A stretch of DNA of 64,000 nucleotides from Glycomyces harbinensis (GCF_900101745.1 NZ_FNAD01000009.1:62001-126000); one strand, 5' to 3'. Counted from the first letter of the stretch, positions 32,896 to 41,519 are shown. Numbers and translations are program-made. The notes: generated from the sequence alone by a model not told the origin.

Positions 32896-34074
32896 ATGTC
32901 GGACCCGTTGTCTATGGTGTTGGTCGTGCAGCTTCGTTACACCTACCGGGTCTACCCGACCGCGCCGCAACGCTCCGCGCTGGCGCGGACGTTTGGGTGC
33001 GTCCGGACGGTGTTCAACGACGCTGTCGCCGCGCGCCGGAAGGCGCACTCCGCGGGACTGCCGTTCCCATCCACGGCGGTGCTCGACAAGCAGCTGATAA
33101 CGGCGGCGAAACGCACTCCAGAGCGGGCCTGGCTGGCTGAGGTGTCGACGGTGCCGTTGCAACAAGCATTGCGGGACTGCCATGTGGCATACCGGAACTT
33201 CTTCGACTCGCTCAGGGGGAAGCGAGGCGGGGCACGGATCGGACCACCGCGTTTCAAACGCCGTTCGAATCGGCAGACCGCCCGATACACACGCAACGGA
33301 TTCGCCCTCAAACCGAACGGCCGGTTGTATGTGGCGAAGGTCGGTGAGCTCAAGGTCGTCTGGTCGCGTCAGTTGGTGGCCGAACCCAGCTCAGTGACGA
33401 TCGTTCGGACAACGACGGGAAAATACTTTGCTTCCTTTGTCGTCGGTGTCGATGACGGAGCCGAAAAGCTGGAGCCGTGCGCCGACCCAGAGGCCGAGAC
33501 CGGGATCGACCTTGGCCTGAAGAGCTTTGCCGTGCTGCGCGGCGGAAAGGTGATCGCGAACCCGCGATTCTTCGCTCGGATGGAACGTCAGCTGCGGAAG
33601 GCGCAGCGGGACCTGTCTCGCAAGCAGCAAGGCTCGGTGAATCGCGAGCAGGCCCGTATCAAGGTTGCGAAGATCCACGAGCGGGTCCGGAATACGCGCG
33701 AGGACTGGCTGAACAAACAGGTCAAGACACTGGTGAGCGAGAACCAAGCTCTCTATGTTGAAGACCTGAATGTGCAGGGCCTCTCACGCGGTCGGGCTGC
33801 GAAGTCAGTACGCGACGCCGCATGGGGCAGATTTTTGGGGAAACTCGAATCGAAAGCGGCCAGGACCGGACGCACCTTCGTCAAAGTCGACCGGTGCTTC
33901 CCCTCGACGCGGTTGTGCTCCATGTGCGGTGCGCTGACCGGCCCACAAGGGCCAGCGGACTTGAGAGTGCGGACCTGGGTCTGTGGGTGCGGGGCGGTCC
34001 ATGACCGGGATGCCAACGCGGAGGTCAACATCCGTCGCGAAGGACAGCGTCTCGTGGCTGTCGCCGTGAAATGA
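32896..34074 (+). CDS. tnpB: RNA-guided nuclease TnpB (IS605 OrfB family)
   Basis: 392 residues from ATG 32896 (386 from ATG 32914; typical homologues begin near VQLRYTYRVYPT). The N-terminal helix-turn-helix/wedge region is followed by a split RuvC domain with all catalytic acids: D205 in GIDLGLKSF, E289 in YVEDLNVQG and the Asp of HDRDANAEVNI (370-372). The zinc ribbon is complete (CSMC ... CGC). TnpB uses an omega RNA from the element's right end to cut DNA next to a TAM, which favours retention of the element. Codon use and GC are slightly lower than the neighbours, consistent with transfer. Intact and probably functional. Confidence 0.93.
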   Translation: MSDPLSMVLVVQLRYTYRVYPTAPQRSALARTFGCVRTVFNDAVAARRKAHSAGLPFPSTAVLDKQLITAAKRTPERAWLAEVSTVPLQQALRDCHVAYRNFFDSLRGKRGGARIGPPRFKRRSNRQTARYTRNGFALKPNGRLYVAKVGELKVVWSRQLVAEPSSVTIVRTTTGKYFASFVVGVDDGAEKLEPCADPEAETGIDLGLKSFAVLRGGKVIANPRFFARMERQLRKAQRDLSRKQQGSVNREQARIKVAKIHERVRNTREDWLNKQVKTLVSENQALYVEDLNVQGLSRGRAAKSVRDAAWGRFLGKLESKAARTGRTFVKVDRCFPSTRLCSMCGALTGPQGPADLRVRTWVCGCGAVHDRDANAEVNIRREGQRLVAVAVK

Positions 34075-34258
34075 GCAAGACCCGTCGCCCGGGGGCACTG
34101 GGAGACGCAAAATGCCTGTGGAGGGTTGGTAAGACCAGGAACACCTGGCGCGGCCTGTTGAAGCAGGAACCCGACCGTAGCCGGACCGCAACAGCGGCCC
34201 GCAAGCCGGGAACCTCCGCCGTTCACGGTGGAGAGGATGTCAACGGGTGTTCAGGGTC
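34000..34258 (+). ncRNA. Predicted omega RNA (reRNA) of TnpB with guide from right flank
   Basis: By analogy to ISDra2, the omega RNA overlaps the 3' end of tnpB, runs through the ~170-bp noncoding right end and ends beyond it. The scaffold would end at TCAA (34243) and the guide would begin CGGGTGTTCAGGGTC at 34244. The 5' limit is approximate. Confidence 0.6.
34244..34258 (+). terminator. Right half of copZ terminator
   Basis: CGGGTGTTCAGGGTC pairs with 32782-32796 at 14 of 15 positions plus one G-U. Now 1.45 kb from its partner. Confidence 0.75.
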
Positions 34259-34301
34259 TCGTCGTTGCGGGCCGCTGCGCCGATTGACGTAAAGTCGACG
34301 C

Positions 34302-34481
34302 ATGGCAGTCTCCGACGACGACCGTTCCGTCGAGCTCGACGAGGACTTCTCGGTGCTCCCGGACCAGACCTCCGACGACACCGACCAGGGCTGGGGCGAA
34401 GCGATCCCGCAGCGCCCCGCGCGCTCCAAGCTCACGGCCCGGGACCTCGACCTCCTGGCCGAGCGCCCCCCGCACTGGTAG
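34302..34481 (+). CDS. Small acidic actinobacterial protein ending in RPPHW
   Basis: 59 residues. Acidic N-terminal half (DDDRSVELDEDFSVLPDQTSDD), then QGWGEAIPQRP and a C-terminal DLDLLAERPPHW. Short proteins with a final (E)RPPHW are widespread in actinobacteria and have no assigned function. No transmembrane helix or catalytic motif. The ribosome site is weak. A 28-bp terminator hairpin follows. Confidence 0.65.
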   Translation: MAVSDDDRSVELDEDFSVLPDQTSDDTDQGWGEAIPQRPARSKLTARDLDLLAERPPHW

Positions 34482-34555
34482 CCCCCTTCCCGCACACTCC
34501 GCCGCCCCCGCAAGGGAAGCGGCCCGAAGCCGTGCCCGGCGACGCCGCCGCGACC

Positions 34556-34616
34556 GCGTTGCAGGGGCCCGGATCGGGGAGAGGGAGGCTCTCCCCGATC
34601 CGGGCCCCTGCAACGC
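34556..34616. terminator. Very strong bidirectional terminator
   Basis: A 28-bp perfect stem (34556-34583/34589-34616) with GGAGG loop, between the small plus-strand gene and the convergent mal operon. Confidence 0.9.
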
Positions 34617-34661
34617 CTGTCCCGCGGACAGGCCCTCTGCGTCGAGCAGCGGGCTTTCGGC

Positions 34662-35558
34662 CTAGCCCTTCACGGCGCCGCCGGTCAGGCCCGAGACGAT
34701 GTAGCGCTGGAGGCTCAGGAACACCGCGACCGTCAGGATCGACGTCAGCAGCGTCCCCGCCGCGAAGATCCCGAAGTAGCTCGCCGGCGAGTTCTCCGCC
34801 GTCAGCGTCTTCAGCCCCACCGCGAGCGTCATCTCCGGCCGGTCGGTCAGGAACAGCGACGCCAGGATGAAGTCGTTCATCGTCCCCACGAACGCCAGGA
34901 TCCCCGAGATCGCGATGATCGGCGCCGCGAGCGGCAGGATCATCCCGAAGAAGATCTGCGCGTGCGTCGCCCCGTCGATCGTCGCCGCCTCGTCCAGCTC
35001 CTTGGGGATCGTGTCGAAGAAGCCCTTCATCAGCCACGTCGAGACCCCGAGGGCCCCGCCCATGTACACGAGCATGAGCCCGAGCTTCGTGTTCAGCCCC
35101 GCCACCGGGTAGAACTCGCCGATCGACCCGAAGATCAGGTACAGCGCCACGACCGCCAGGAACGCCGGGAACATCTGGATCAGCAGCAGGAACAGCAGCA
35201 TCGGCCGCCGGCCCCTGAAGCGGAACCGGCTGAACGCGTACGCCGCGAGCGACGAGATGAAGATCGAGATGAACGCCGCCGGGACCGCGATGACGAGCGA
35301 GTTGAGGAACCACCGCCCGAACGGCACGTTCGGGTCGGAGAACAGCTTCTCGAAGTTGCCGAGGCTGAACCCGGTCGGCAGCAGGCTCGTCGAGGACAGC
35401 GTCCCGTTCGGATTGAACGCCGCCGAGATCACGTACACGATCGGGACGAGCCCGAACACCAGCACCGCGATCGCGACCAGGTGCCGCCAGCCGGTGTCCC
35501 CGAACCACTTCGCGGCCCCGGGCCTGCTCTTGCGCTTCACAGGCGCCGAAACCGTCAT
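34662..35558 (-). CDS. malG: Maltose/maltodextrin ABC permease, MalG-like
   Basis: 298 residues, six-helix permease with the EAA loop LDEAATIDGATHAQIFFGMILP and the MalG-type start (WRHLVAIAVLVFGLVPIVYVISAAFNPNG). Its ATG overlaps the malF stop (ATGA). It forms the channel with MalF. The C-terminal QRYIVSGLTGGAVKG is characteristic of MalG proteins, which insert their C-terminus into the transporter interface. No ATPase gene adjoins. Confidence 0.9.
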   Translation of the reverse strand: MTVSAPVKRKSRPGAAKWFGDTGWRHLVAIAVLVFGLVPIVYVISAAFNPNGTLSSTSLLPTGFSLGNFEKLFSDPNVPFGRWFLNSLVIAVPAAFISIFISSLAAYAFSRFRFRGRRPMLLFLLLIQMFPAFLAVVALYLIFGSIGEFYPVAGLNTKLGLMLVYMGGALGVSTWLMKGFFDTIPKELDEAATIDGATHAQIFFGMILPLAAPIIAISGILAFVGTMNDFILASLFLTDRPEMTLAVGLKTLTAENSPASYFGIFAAGTLLTSILTVAVFLSLQRYIVSGLTGGAVKG

Positions 35559-37096
35559 GAGTACACGTCCTCCTGGTTGCGGGTGAAGCGGAACATGAAC
35601 GCCGAGATCGTGGCGACGATCAGGAAGATGAACACGCTGATGGCGCTGGCGAAGCCGTAGTCGGCGCTCGAGGACCCGAAGGCCTGGCGGAACGCGTAGG
35701 TGATCAGCAGGTCGGTGCCGCCGACGGCGTCGCCGGCCCCGAACGGGTGCCCGCCCGAGAGCAGCTCGATCGCGTTGAAGTTGTTGAAGTTGAACGCGAA
35801 AGAGGAGATGAGCAGCGGGGTCAGCGCGATCAGGAGCAGCGGCAGCGTGATCTTGCGGAACGCCGTCACGCCCGTGGCCCCGTCGATCTTGGCCGCCTCC
35901 AGCGAGTCCGAGGGCAGCGCCTGGAGCGCGCCGAGCGAGATGAGGAACATGTACGGCCAGCCGAGCCAGGTGTTGGCGATGAGGACCATCGCCCGCGCCG
36001 ACCAGGTGCCGCCGTACCAGTTCACGTTGAGGTTGAACAGCTCGTTGATGAGGCCGAAGTCGCGGTTGAACATCTGCGCCCACACCAGCAGCATCGCGAA
36101 GGACGGCATGGCGTACGGCAGGATCATGAGCGTCCGGTAGACCTTGGTGCCGCGCATGGAGGGCTTGTTGAGCGCCATGGCGGTGCCCAGCCCGATCGCG
36201 AAGGTGAACAGGACCGATCCGGCCGCGAACATGACGTTCCAGGCGAAGATCCCGAGGAAGGGGCCGCGGATGTCGGGGTCGGTCAGGACGTCGAGGTAGT
36301 TGTCGGCGCCGATGGTGACGCGCCAGCCGACGAGCGCGGCCTCCCCGTCCTCGGTGAGGAAGGAGCCGGTCTCGTTGTCGGCGTACCAGACCGTGCCGGT
36401 CCCCGAGTCGGTGATGCAGTCGCAGGCCTCGTCGTAGGAGCGGGTCGAGGCCCCTTCGAACGCGGACAGGCCCTGCACCTTGATGCCGGTCTCGGGCCCG
36501 GTCGGGACCGCGAGCTCGGCCAGCTCGGCCTGGCGCTCGTTGAGCTCGGCGAGGTCCCACACGGTGTAGTCGGGGGCGGCGGTGATGCGGCCGGTGGGGT
36601 CGACGGTGGCGTCGTCGAGCTCGGTCAGGCCCTCTTCCGTTCCGGCCCAGGTGGAGCCGTCGGCGGTGTCCGTGAGCAGGAGGGTGAGCTCGCCGGCGGC
36701 GGACTCGCCGACCGCGAGCAGGTACGTCGCGCCGCCGGGGGTCTGCTGCACGCCCGCGGCGATGATCGCCTCGGTGGCCTGCTCCTTGTCGACCCGGTGC
36801 CCGTCACCGTAGTTGGAGAAGGAGGTGCCGACGGTCAGCACGACCGGGAGGATCTGGAAGGCGAGGAGCAGCAGGGTGCCGGGGATGAGGTATTTGAGCT
36901 GGATCGCCCGGCGCTGGAGGTACACGTAGAAGATGACGGCGACTACGAGCGCCTCCAGCGCCAGGCCCCACCAGGCCTCGGCCGCGATGAGCGGCACGGC
37001 CGCCCAGACGGCCAGCGCGGCGACCACCGCGAGCACGCCGATCTTGATGAGCAGGCCCGCGGCGGTCGCGGAGCCTTTGGGCCGTTGGTCGAGCAC
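35555..37096 (-). CDS. malF: Maltose/maltodextrin ABC permease, MalF-like
   Basis: 513 residues from GTG 37096. Eight or so transmembrane helices: an N-terminal set (GVLAVVAALAVWAAVPLIAA, ALVVAVIFYVYL, IPGTLLLLAFQILPVVLTV), a large extracytoplasmic insert (~110-290) equivalent to the MalF P2 loop, then the conserved core with EAA loop LEAAKIDGATGVTAFRKITLP. The insert carries a DACDC-type pair of cysteines that could form a disulfide. It contacts the substrate-binding protein. Upstream lies a 166-bp palindromic element. Confidence 0.9.
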   Translation of the reverse strand: MLDQRPKGSATAAGLLIKIGVLAVVAALAVWAAVPLIAAEAWWGLALEALVVAVIFYVYLQRRAIQLKYLIPGTLLLLAFQILPVVLTVGTSFSNYGDGHRVDKEQATEAIIAAGVQQTPGGATYLLAVGESAAGELTLLLTDTADGSTWAGTEEGLTELDDATVDPTGRITAAPDYTVWDLAELNERQAELAELAVPTGPETGIKVQGLSAFEGASTRSYDEACDCITDSGTGTVWYADNETGSFLTEDGEAALVGWRVTIGADNYLDVLTDPDIRGPFLGIFAWNVMFAAGSVLFTFAIGLGTAMALNKPSMRGTKVYRTLMILPYAMPSFAMLLVWAQMFNRDFGLINELFNLNVNWYGGTWSARAMVLIANTWLGWPYMFLISLGALQALPSDSLEAAKIDGATGVTAFRKITLPLLLIALTPLLISSFAFNFNNFNAIELLSGGHPFGAGDAVGGTDLLITYAFRQAFGSSSADYGFASAISVFIFLIVATISAFMFRFTRNQEDVYS

Positions 37097-37163
37097 AGTG
37101 CGATCCTTCGCTCGTCGAGGGCTTGCCGGAGGTCGTGGGGGACGGTCGTGCGGACCGGCCCCT

Positions 37164-37329
37164 TAGGGCCTGTCCTGTGAATCAGAACGGTCGGGCTCCG
37201 GCCCATTTGCCCGCTCGCTGCGTTGTCAGGGCCTTCGAATACAACACCGGTATTCGAAGGCCCTTCCGCCTTGCGAGCGAACAAATGGACTCGGATCCCG
37301 CCTCGCCCTGATTCACAGGACAGGCCCTA
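37164..37329. mobile_element. MITE-like palindromic element in malE-malF gap
   Basis: Perfect 22-bp terminal inverted repeats beginning TAGGGCCTGTCCTGTG (37164-37185 and 37308-37329), a perfect 15-bp inner stem AGGGCCTTCGAATAC (37228-37242/37250-37264), and imperfect pairing between (CATTTG..CGCTCGC, 13 of 15). No coding capacity. TA at both ends would fit a TA target duplication. The right end overlaps the malE stop codon. A second copy of one end lies at 49594-49622. Confidence 0.7.
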
Positions 37330-38565
37330 GGAGCCGGCGACGGCGTCGCGGATGGTCTGCGCGGCGGTCGTGGCGGCTTCCTCACCGGTGGAGACGCCGT
37401 CGATGGCGTCGGCCTCGGCGCGGCCGAAGGGCTCCCAGACGGCGTTCATCGCGGGGATGTTCGGCATCGGGACGGCGTTCTCGCCGGCGGCGGCGAAGCC
37501 GAGGACGTCGGCGTTGCCCTCGGAGTAGGCCTCGGCGGCGGCGGTGAGCGCCGGGAGGCGCCCGCCCGCTTCGGCGAGCTTGAGCTGGAGGTCCTCGGTG
37601 AGGACGTAGTTGGTGACGAACTCCTGGGCGAAGACGGCGTTGGCCGCGGTGGCGGAGACGTAGAAGCCCTGGACGCCCAGGAACGGCGAGGCCGGGCCCT
37701 GGCCTTCGAAGCCGGGGATGGCGGTGACCTCGTAGTTGAGGCCGGCGCCCTGGACGTCGGTGAGGGCCCACGGGCCGGAGATCATGAACGCGGTCTTGCC
37801 GTCGACGAAGAACGGGATGACGTTCGAGGCGTCGTAGGTGGTCTTGAGGATGCCGTCGGCGCCGAGTTCGGCGAACTTGTCGAACGCGGCGATGCCCTCG
37901 GGGGAGTCGACGCCGACGTCGGTCGGGTCGAGGTTGCCGGAGCCGTCGTCCTTGAACAGGTAGGCCCCGAAGGAGGAGAACAGCGCGTAGGCGCTGTAGG
38001 CGTTGCCGTCGACGCCGACCTCCATGGTGAGGACCTCCTGGGTGCCCGCGGCCTGGCCGGCGGTGATGAGCTCCTCGAAGGTGGCGGGGGCGGCCGGGGC
38101 GAGGTCGGTGTTGCGGATGAGCGCGAGGTTCTCGAGCGCGTAGGGGACGCCGTAGACGTTGCCCTCGACGGTGAAGGCCTTGACGGAGGCTTCGCTGAGG
38201 GCGGTCTGCTGGTCGGCGCTGAGGGTGACGGGGGCGATGACGCCGTCGGCGGCGAACTGGCCGGACCAGTCGTGCGCGCCGACGATGATGTCGGGGCCCT
38301 GGCCCTGCTCGGCGGCGGTGAGGAAGTCCTCGCGGAGGGTCTCCACGTGCTCTTCGACGGTGACCTTCACGCCGACGCTCGCCTCGAAGTCCTTGACGAA
38401 CTCCTTGAGGACGGGAGTGCGGGTCTCGTCGGCCCAGATGACCAGCTCGCCCGAGAACGAGTCGGTCTCCTCGCCGGACGAGTCGCCGTCGTCCGAACCG
38501 CAGGCGGCGGCCGCGCCGAGAGCGGCGGCCGAGACGGCGGTGATACCCAGGGTCCTTCTACGCAT
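37327..38565 (-). CDS. malE: Maltose/maltodextrin-binding lipoprotein, MalE-like
   Basis: 412 residues. The start at 38565 gives a lipoprotein signal with lipobox GAAAAC (Cys22) and GAGGAG about 11 nt upstream. Mature features of MalE proteins: GELVIWADETRTPVLKEFVKDFEASVGVKV, GPDIIVGAHDWSGQFA, GVPYALENLALIRN, DGKTAFMISGPWAL. It captures maltose and maltodextrins. The TAG stop is formed where the MITE-like element begins, so the last residues (AGS) may reflect that insertion. Confidence 0.9.
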   Translation of the reverse strand: MRRRTLGITAVSAAALGAAAACGSDDGDSSGEETDSFSGELVIWADETRTPVLKEFVKDFEASVGVKVTVEEHVETLREDFLTAAEQGQGPDIIVGAHDWSGQFAADGVIAPVTLSADQQTALSEASVKAFTVEGNVYGVPYALENLALIRNTDLAPAAPATFEELITAGQAAGTQEVLTMEVGVDGNAYSAYALFSSFGAYLFKDDGSGNLDPTDVGVDSPEGIAAFDKFAELGADGILKTTYDASNVIPFFVDGKTAFMISGPWALTDVQGAGLNYEVTAIPGFEGQGPASPFLGVQGFYVSATAANAVFAQEFVTNYVLTEDLQLKLAEAGGRLPALTAAAEAYSEGNADVLGFAAAGENAVPMPNIPAMNAVWEPFGRAEADAIDGVSTGEEAATTAAQTIRDAVAGS

Positions 38566-38718
38566 GTGTCTTTCACTCCTCGTTGAGGGGCCCCGGGGCG
38601 GGGGCCGCTGGTGCGGGACTCGCGTCCCGACTCCATCACACATTAGCAAGATGTTTCAGAATGAGGAAAGCCTTGCAACCAAACTGTTGCTAAGTTTCAG
38701 ATAGGCTAGTCTGTCATC
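38566..38718. promoter_or_regulatory. Divergent malE / malR control region
   Basis: 153 bp, notably AT-richer near malR. It contains GCAAC-N6-GTTGC (38675-38690) and the near-repeated segments AGCAAGATGTTTCAG and TTGCTAAGTTTCAG. These are plausible MalR half-sites; MalR binds CTTGCA-type sites in Streptomyces. TGCTAATGT on the minus strand could be an extended -10 for malE. Confidence 0.5.
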
Positions 38719-39717
38719 ATGCGGCTTCGACTCTCTGACATCGCCCGGCAGGCCGGGGTCAGTGAGGCAACGGTGTCCCGGGTGCTCAACGACAAGCCCG
38801 GCGTCGGTCAGCAGACCCGACAGTCCGTCCTCACTGCTCTCGACGTGCTCGGTTATGAACGCCCCCAGGCTCTCCGCAAGCACGCTATCGGCCTCATCGG
38901 CCTCGTCGTGCCCGAACTCGAGAACCCCATCTTCCCGCTGTACGCGCAGACGATCTCCAACGTCCTGGCCGGTTCGGGGTACACCCCGGTGCTGTGCACG
39001 CAGACGCCCGGCGGGGTTTCGGAGGACGAGTTCGTCGAGATGCTCCGGGAGCGGGCCGTCGCCGGCATCATCTTCGTTTCGGGCTTGCACGCGGACACCA
39101 CCGCCAGCACCGAACGCTACCAAGAGCTGAAGGACAAGCGCCTGCCCGTGTCCTTCGTCACCGGCCACCCGGAGGGCGTCGAAGCCGCCTCGTTCTCCTG
39201 CGACGACACCGTGGCCGCCCGCATCGCCGTCGAGCACCTCGCCGGACTCGGCCACGAGAAGATCGGCCTGGTCTCGGGCCCGGACCGCTACTGGCCGGTG
39301 CGCCGCAAGATCTCCGGCTACCGCGCCGCCATGCAGGGGGTCGGCCCCGAGCTCATCGAGCTCACCCTCTTCGGGGAGCAGGGCGGGTACGCGGCCGCGT
39401 CCCGGCTCATCGACCGCGGCGCGACCAGCGTCGTCTGCGGCTCGGACATGATGGCCCTGGGCGCGATCCGCGCCGCCGAGGAACGGGGACTCAACGTCCC
39501 GCAAGACTTTTCCGTCGTCGGCTACGACGACTCCCCCCTCATCGCGCACACCAACCCCCCGCTCACGACCGTGCGGCAGCCGGTGCGCGACATCGCCACC
39601 GCCGCCGCCCGGGCGCTGCTCGACGAGATCGCCGGGCAGCCCACGCCGTCGTCGGAATACCTGTTCCGGCCCGAACTCGTCGTACGCGGTTCCACCGGTG
39701 CGGCGCCCCGAGACTGA
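38719..39717 (+). CDS. malR: LacI-family repressor, MalR-type
   Basis: 332 residues. HTH and hinge at 1-60 (MRLRLSDIARQAGVSEATVSRVLNDKPGV ... RPQALRKHA), then a sugar-sensing domain ending in the standard LTTVRQPVRDIATAAARALLDEI. It is divergent from malEFG and followed 14 bp later by a GH13 alpha-glucosidase, matching the MalR position in Streptomyces mal loci. The ATG has no clear ribosome site and may be read from a short or leaderless transcript. Confidence 0.85.
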   Translation: MRLRLSDIARQAGVSEATVSRVLNDKPGVGQQTRQSVLTALDVLGYERPQALRKHAIGLIGLVVPELENPIFPLYAQTISNVLAGSGYTPVLCTQTPGGVSEDEFVEMLRERAVAGIIFVSGLHADTTASTERYQELKDKRLPVSFVTGHPEGVEAASFSCDDTVAARIAVEHLAGLGHEKIGLVSGPDRYWPVRRKISGYRAAMQGVGPELIELTLFGEQGGYAAASRLIDRGATSVVCGSDMMALGAIRAAEERGLNVPQDFSVVGYDDSPLIAHTNPPLTTVRQPVRDIATAAARALLDEIAGQPTPSSEYLFRPELVVRGSTGAAPRD

Positions 39718-39731
39718 AAGGGAACTCTTCG

Positions 39732-41288
39732 ATGAGTGAACACTGGTGGCGCGACGCGGTCATCTACCAGGTGTACCCGCGCTCCTTCGCCGACGCGAAC
39801 GGGGACGGCATGGGGGACCTCGAGGGCATCCGGTCCCGCATCCCCTACCTCGCGAAGCTCGGCGTCGACGCCATCTGGCTGTCGCCGTTCTACGCCTCGC
39901 CCCAGAAGGACGCGGGCTACGACGTCTCCGACTACCGCGCCATCGACCCGCGCTTCGGCGGCCTCGAGGATTTCGATCGGATGCTCGAAACCGCCCACGA
40001 GGCGGGCATCCGCCTCATCGTCGACCTGGTTCCCAACCACACCTCCTCGGAGCACGTCTGGTTCCAGGCGGCCCTCGCCGCGGCCCCCGGCTCGCCGGAG
40101 CGAGAGCGCTACCACTTCCGCGACGTGGACCCGGCCGACCCGCAGACGCCGCCGAACAACTGGCAGTCGATCTTCGGCGGCCCCGCCTGGACGCGGACCC
40201 CCGACGGCGCCCAGTGGTACCTGCACCTGTTCGACTCGTCGCAGCCGGACCTGAACTGGGACAACGCCGAAGTCCACGAGGAGTTCGAGTCGGTCCTGCG
40301 CTTCTGGCTCGACCGGGGCGTCGACGGCTTCCGCATCGACGTCGCCCACGGCATGGTCAAGGCCCCGGGCCTGCCGGACACCGGCGGCGACGGCACCATC
40401 GAGATGATCGGCACCACGCAGGCCCCGTTCTTCGACCAGGACGGCGTCCACGACATCTACCGCACCTGGCGCCCCATCATCGAGGAGTACGAGGGCGACC
40501 GGATCTTCGTGGCCGAGGCCTGGACCGACTCGGCCGAGCGCCGCTCGCTGTACCTGCGGCCCGACGAGCTCCACCAGGCGTTCAACTTCGACCTGGTCCT
40601 GGCCCCGTTCGGCGCGGTCGACTTCCGCAAGGCCATCGACTCCGAGATCGCCAACAACGCCGGCGTGGGCGCGCCCTGCACCTGGGTGCTCTCCAACCAC
40701 GACGTGCAGCGCCACGTGACCCGCTACGGCGGCGGCGAGACGGGCCTGGCCCGGGCCAGGGCCGCGACGCAGCTGCTCTTGTCGCTGCCGGGCGTCGTCT
40801 ACGTCTACCAGGGCGAGGAACTCGGCCTGAACGAAGTCCTCGACCTGCCCGCGGAGGTCCGCGAGGACCCGTCGTTCCACCGCACCAACGGGGAGCAGAT
40901 CGGCCGCGACGGCTGCCGCGTCCCGCTGCCGTGGACGAGGGAGGGCGTCTCGCTCGGCTTCGGCCCGGCGGGCGAACCGTGGCTCCCCCAGCCCGCGGAC
41001 TGGACGGACCTGTCGGTGGAGGCCGAGGACGGCGTCGAGGGCTCCACCCTCGAGTTCTACCGCAAGGCCATCGCGATCCGCAAGGGCCACAAGGCGACCG
41101 GCCTGACCTGGCTGGCCGACCCGGGCGACGACGCCTTCGCGTTCGACAACGGCGCGCTGGTGGCGGTGGTGAACTTCAGCGACGAACCGGTCCCGGTCGA
41201 GGCCTACGGCGAGGAAGTCCTCCTCACCAGCACCCCGCTGGTGGACGGCGAACTCCCGGGCGGCGCAGCCGTCTGGTTCAAGAAGTAA
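39732..41288 (+). CDS. GH13 alpha-glucosidase (oligo-1,6-/maltose-hydrolysing type), cytoplasmic
   Basis: 518 residues. Begins WWRDAVIYQVYPRSFADANGDGMGDL, the GH13 subfamily 23/30-type start. The catalytic residues are D203 (GFRIDVAH, nucleophile), E262 (VAEAW, acid/base) and D324 (SNHDVQRH). DLVPNHTS is conserved region I. No signal peptide, so it hydrolyses imported maltose or isomaltose-type sugars. Cotranscribed with malR. Confidence 0.93.
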   Translation: MSEHWWRDAVIYQVYPRSFADANGDGMGDLEGIRSRIPYLAKLGVDAIWLSPFYASPQKDAGYDVSDYRAIDPRFGGLEDFDRMLETAHEAGIRLIVDLVPNHTSSEHVWFQAALAAAPGSPERERYHFRDVDPADPQTPPNNWQSIFGGPAWTRTPDGAQWYLHLFDSSQPDLNWDNAEVHEEFESVLRFWLDRGVDGFRIDVAHGMVKAPGLPDTGGDGTIEMIGTTQAPFFDQDGVHDIYRTWRPIIEEYEGDRIFVAEAWTDSAERRSLYLRPDELHQAFNFDLVLAPFGAVDFRKAIDSEIANNAGVGAPCTWVLSNHDVQRHVTRYGGGETGLARARAATQLLLSLPGVVYVYQGEELGLNEVLDLPAEVREDPSFHRTNGEQIGRDGCRVPLPWTREGVSLGFGPAGEPWLPQPADWTDLSVEAEDGVEGSTLEFYRKAIAIRKGHKATGLTWLADPGDDAFAFDNGALVAVVNFSDEPVPVEAYGEEVLLTSTPLVDGELPGGAAVWFKK

Positions 41289-41301
41289 CCCAAGCGCAAA
41301 G

Positions 41302-41331
41302 GCGGGCCCGAAGCGGCAGCTTCGGGCCCGC
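41302..41331 (+). terminator. Terminator after GH13 gene
   Basis: Perfect 13-bp stem (41302-41314/41319-41331) with GGCA tetraloop, 14 bp after the stop. Confidence 0.8.
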
Positions 41332-41466
41332 TCGCGATCTCCGCACTGATCGACACGGCGCGCCGAAACATGGAATCCGACGACAGGCCGCCCAGCGTCG
41401 ACTCGCGGCGACCGTCGAAGCGCACGAGGTGCCGGAAGGCCTTGTCGCCAAGCTGCGGGAAGCGAC
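41332..41466. other. Convergent spacer, no feature seen
   Basis: Between the GH13 and aldolase terminators; no gene or repeat was recognised. Confidence 0.4.
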
Positions 41467-41499
41467 GAAGGGCCCGGCCGCACAGCGGCCGGGCCCTTC
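41467..41499 (-). terminator. Terminator after fba
   Basis: Perfect 15-bp stem (41467-41481/41485-41499), 3-nt loop, 20 bp after the aldolase stop. Confidence 0.8.
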
Positions 41500-41519
41500 A
41501 TTCGCCTTGCGGCGCTTGC

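Larger units (their letters stand above)
32802..34243 (+). mobile_element. tnpB-only IS200/IS605-type element (about 1442 bp)
   Basis: Boundaries come from the flanks: TTCAC on the left and a right end finishing GGATGTCAA, with the interrupted terminator arms exactly outside. The left end has two strong hairpins (32805-32854 and 32857-32891); the right end has a small hairpin (CTCCGCC/GGTGGAG, 34214-34233) before TCAA. No tnpA is present, so movement would need a transposase in trans. There is no target-site duplication, as expected for this family. Confidence 0.85.

Noticed and set aside
32802-34243. A tnpA partner gene for the tnpB element
   Set aside because: No Y1-transposase-like frame (HUH motif) occurs within or next to the element on either strand.
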